Positions 62,298 to 64,000 of a stretch of DNA of 64,000 nt are shown here, in pieces; the stretch's first letter is position 1, and each line of letters opens with the position of its first letter. The notes beneath the pieces were generated by a model. The model made no database searches and had not been told where the DNA came from. It saw only the letters and a program-made list of their open reading frames with translations. The position numbers were made by a program, and so were the translations under genes. The stretch covers positions 248,001 through 312,000 of the forward strand of contig FMVL01000006.1 in NCBI GenBank assembly GCA_900102235.1, given 5' to 3'. This DNA is from Lachnospiraceae bacterium XBB2008 (lineage in GTDB: Bacteria > Bacillota > Clostridia > Lachnospirales > Lachnospiraceae).

Positions 62298-63533
62298 ATG
62301 CCAAGGAAGAAAAAAGAACCCGAAATAGTCGTGGAAGAGGAGATCATCGAGGGAGAACCCCAGGATATCATCAATGATGACGGTCTGGATGACGGTATCG
62401 AGCTTCCCCCTCAGGCTGAGGAAAAACTTCAGGAACTCATCGATCTGGGCAAGAAGAAAAAGAACCTTCTGGAACTCAGCGAAGTGGCGGATTTTCTGAC
62501 AGAGGTCAATCTTGATGATGATCAGCTCTCTCACGTGATGGATGTGCTCGCTCAGCATGAGATCGATATCCTAAGCATCTCGGAGAATGATCCCGATGCC
62601 GAAGATGATCAGATGGATGATCTTGATGATGATGCCGAGATCGAAGAAGAGGAAGTGGACCTTGACAATATCGAAGGTTTCATTCCCGAAGGCGTGAGCC
62701 TTGAAGATCCCGTCCGCATGTATCTCAAGGAGATAGGTAAGGTTCCGCTGCTCAGCGCGGATGAGGAGATCGAACTTGCCCAGGCCATGGAAAGAGGCGG
62801 TGAGGAAGGCGAGGAAGCCAAGAAGAAACTGGCTGAAGCCAACTTAAGGCTGGTCGTATCCATAGCCAAGAGATATGTCGGACGCGGCATGCTTTTCCTT
62901 GATCTTATTCAGGAAGGTAACCTGGGCCTTATCAAGGCAGTTGAGAAATTTGATTACCACAAGGGTTATAAGTTCTCTACATATGCCACATGGTGGATCC
63001 GTCAGGCCATAACCAGAGCCATAGCCGATCAGGCCAGGACCATACGTATCCCCGTACATATGGTTGAGACTATCAATAAGCTCATACGAGTTTCGAGGCA
63101 GCTGCTTCAGGAACTCGGCCGCGAACCTACCCCCGAGGAGATCGGTGCCGAGATGGGCATGCCGGTCGAAAGGGTAAGAGAGATACTGAAGATCTCACAG
63201 GAACCCGTTTCTCTCGAAACTCCGATCGGTGAAGAGGAAGATTCACATCTCGGAGATTTTATCCAGGATGATAATGTACCCGTACCTGCAGATGCCGCAG
63301 CTTTCACACTTCTTAAGGAACAGCTCGTGGAGGTTCTCGGAACTCTTACCGAAAGAGAGCAGAAAGTCTTAAGACTCCGCTTCGGCCTTGATGACGGAAG
63401 AGCACGCACACTCGAAGAAGTCGGCAAGGAGTTCAATGTGACCAGAGAGAGGATCAGACAGATAGAAGCCAAGGCTCTGCGTAAACTGCGTCATCCCAGC
63501 CGCAGCCGCAAGTTAAAGGATTATCTTGAGTAA
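62298..63533 (+). CDS. rpoD: Primary sigma factor RpoD (SigA)
   Basis: A 411-residue housekeeping sigma factor. An acidic N-terminal region (about 100-120 is very Glu/Asp rich) precedes region 1.2 ([16 protein letters not shown]), region 2 ([40 protein letters not shown]), region 3 and region 4 ([30 protein letters not shown]). It recognises the TTGACA/TATAAT promoters seen in the window. The start follows AGAGGAG. The stop shares a base with the trmK start (TAATG). Confidence 0.98.
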   Translation: MPRKKKEPEIVVEEEIIEGEPQDIINDDGLDDGIELPPQAEEKLQELIDLGKKKKNLLELSEVADFLTEVNLDDDQLSHVMDVLAQHEIDILSISENDPDAEDDQMDDLDDDAEIEEEEVDLDNIEGFIPEGVSLEDPVRMYLKEIGKVPLLSADEEIELAQAMERGGEEGEEAKKKLAEANLRLVVSIAKRYVGRGMLFLDLIQEGNLGLIKAVEKFDYHKGYKFSTYATWWIRQAITRAIADQARTIRIPVHMVETINKLIRVSRQLLQELGREPTPEEIGAEMGMPVERVREILKISQEPVSLETPIGEEEDSHLGDFIQDDNVPVPADAAAFTLLKEQLVEVLGTLTEREQKVLRLRFGLDDGRARTLEEVGKEFNVTRERIRQIEAKALRKLRHPSRSRKLKDYLE

Positions 63534-64000
63534 TGACGGGAGATGACCTTTCGGCAAGACTGCTCACCGTAGCGGCCATGGTCACTCCGGGAATGTATGT
63601 ATACGATGTCGGATGCGACCATGCGTTTCTGTCCATCTATCTGGTCAGAAGAAATATTTCGCCTTTGGCATTTGCATCGGATGTAAGACCGGGACCTGTC
63701 AGGACCGCAACGGAACACGTCATTTCCGAGGGACTCGAAAACAGGATCAGTGTCACGCAGCGTGACGGGATCAAAGGCATCGATGAAGTCAGACATCCTG
63801 CAACCCTGATCCTGGCCGGCATGGGCGGTCCGCTCATCCTGCAGATCCTGGGTGCGGATATCGATACAGCTCATATGTTTGATGAACTCATAGTCTCACC
63901 GCAATCATGCATTGAGGAGTTCAGGTCCGGTCTTACGGATCTTGATCTTCGGATCACGGAAGAGAAGATGGTTCATGAATCCGGTAAGTTTTATACCGTG
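63533..64000 (+). CDS. trmK: tRNA (adenine(22)-N(1))-methyltransferase, TrmK family (partial)
   Basis: The frame from ATG 63533 stays open to the right edge (156 codons). [17 protein letters not shown] starts a class I methyltransferase: VYDVGCDHAFLSIYL is the SAM loop, ASDVRPGPVRTA the next acidic motif, and LILAGMGGPLILQIL the TrmK-specific GMGG signature. It methylates A22 of tRNAs in relatives. It overlaps the rpoD stop by one base, the usual Firmicute order. The C-terminal part is cut off by the window. Confidence 0.92.
   Translation, partial: MTGDDLSARLLTVAAMVTPGMYVYDVGCDHAFLSIYLVRRNISPLAFASDVRPGPVRTATEHVISEGLENRISVTQRDGIKGIDEVRHPATLILAGMGGPLILQILGADIDTAHMFDELIVSPQSCIEEFRSGLTDLDLRITEEKMVHESGKFYTV

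Overview
The window looks like chromosomal DNA of a mid-GC Firmicute of the Lachnospiraceae type (Butyrivibrio-like). The supports are the cysE-cysS / mrnC-rlmB-sigH gene order, a CIRCE operator ahead of groESL, MntR-type and YitT genes, a VTC-DUF4956-CotH operon, strong AGGAGG-type ribosome sites, frequent extended -10 promoters (TGnTATAAT), and a dnaG-rpoD-trmK block. No phage, IS element or CRISPR array is visible. The assignment rests on gene content only.

Layout. 1-2.2 kb: end of a YtfQ/YjfF-type furanose ABC importer. 2.2-4.0 kb: a PilZ protein, tRNA-Gly(CCC), an unusual palindromic element, a GDPD-family phosphodiesterase and tRNA-Thr. 4.1-9.3 kb: a Gld-like ABC exporter pair followed directly by a GH127 beta-L-arabinofuranosidase. 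9.4-21.3 kb: ispF-cysE-cysS, then a five-gene insertion (LtaS-like sulfatase, a GNAT protein, a charged orphan, a degenerate GNAT paralogue, a membrane protein with a dead GGDEF), then mrnC-rlmB-sigH-xth. 21.4-28.3 kb: a NYN/OST-HTH RNA-binding protein, a degenerate GGDEF protein, a two-component system and a VTC-DUF4956-CotH operon with TTCAG repeats in front. 28.3-40.6 kb: glmM, groESL, a metal-dependent repressor, YitT, CarD-like, a small membrane/XRE module, an AmmeMemoRadiSam B-A fusion, a phosphotransferase, and an MBOAT/SGNH O-acylation pair.

40.7-57.9 kb is the most striking part. After tRNA-Leu(AAG) comes a run of signalling genes: an active-looking diguanylate cyclase, a diacylglycerol-kinase-like protein without its nucleotide motif, a membrane hybrid kinase with a C-terminal Hpt, a secreted CotH protein, a solute-binding-domain hybrid kinase with Hpt, a 1235-residue protein made of two fused hybrid kinases (PAS-HK-REC-Hpt-HK-REC-REC), a single receiver, an opposite-strand REC-Hpt-pseudoREC-REC protein, and a REC-HD-GYP-Hpt protein. 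Five of these proteins carry related Hpt modules. Together they look like a branched phosphorelay joined to c-di-GMP synthesis and breakdown, with the PilZ protein at 2.25 kb as one possible reader.

57.9-64 kb is housekeeping: tRNA-Leu(CAG), a stand-alone FakA/DegV-like domain protein, trpS, dgt, dnaG, rpoD and the start of trmK. No stretch over 300 bases lacks a feature; the longest (2671-2932) holds the palindromic element.
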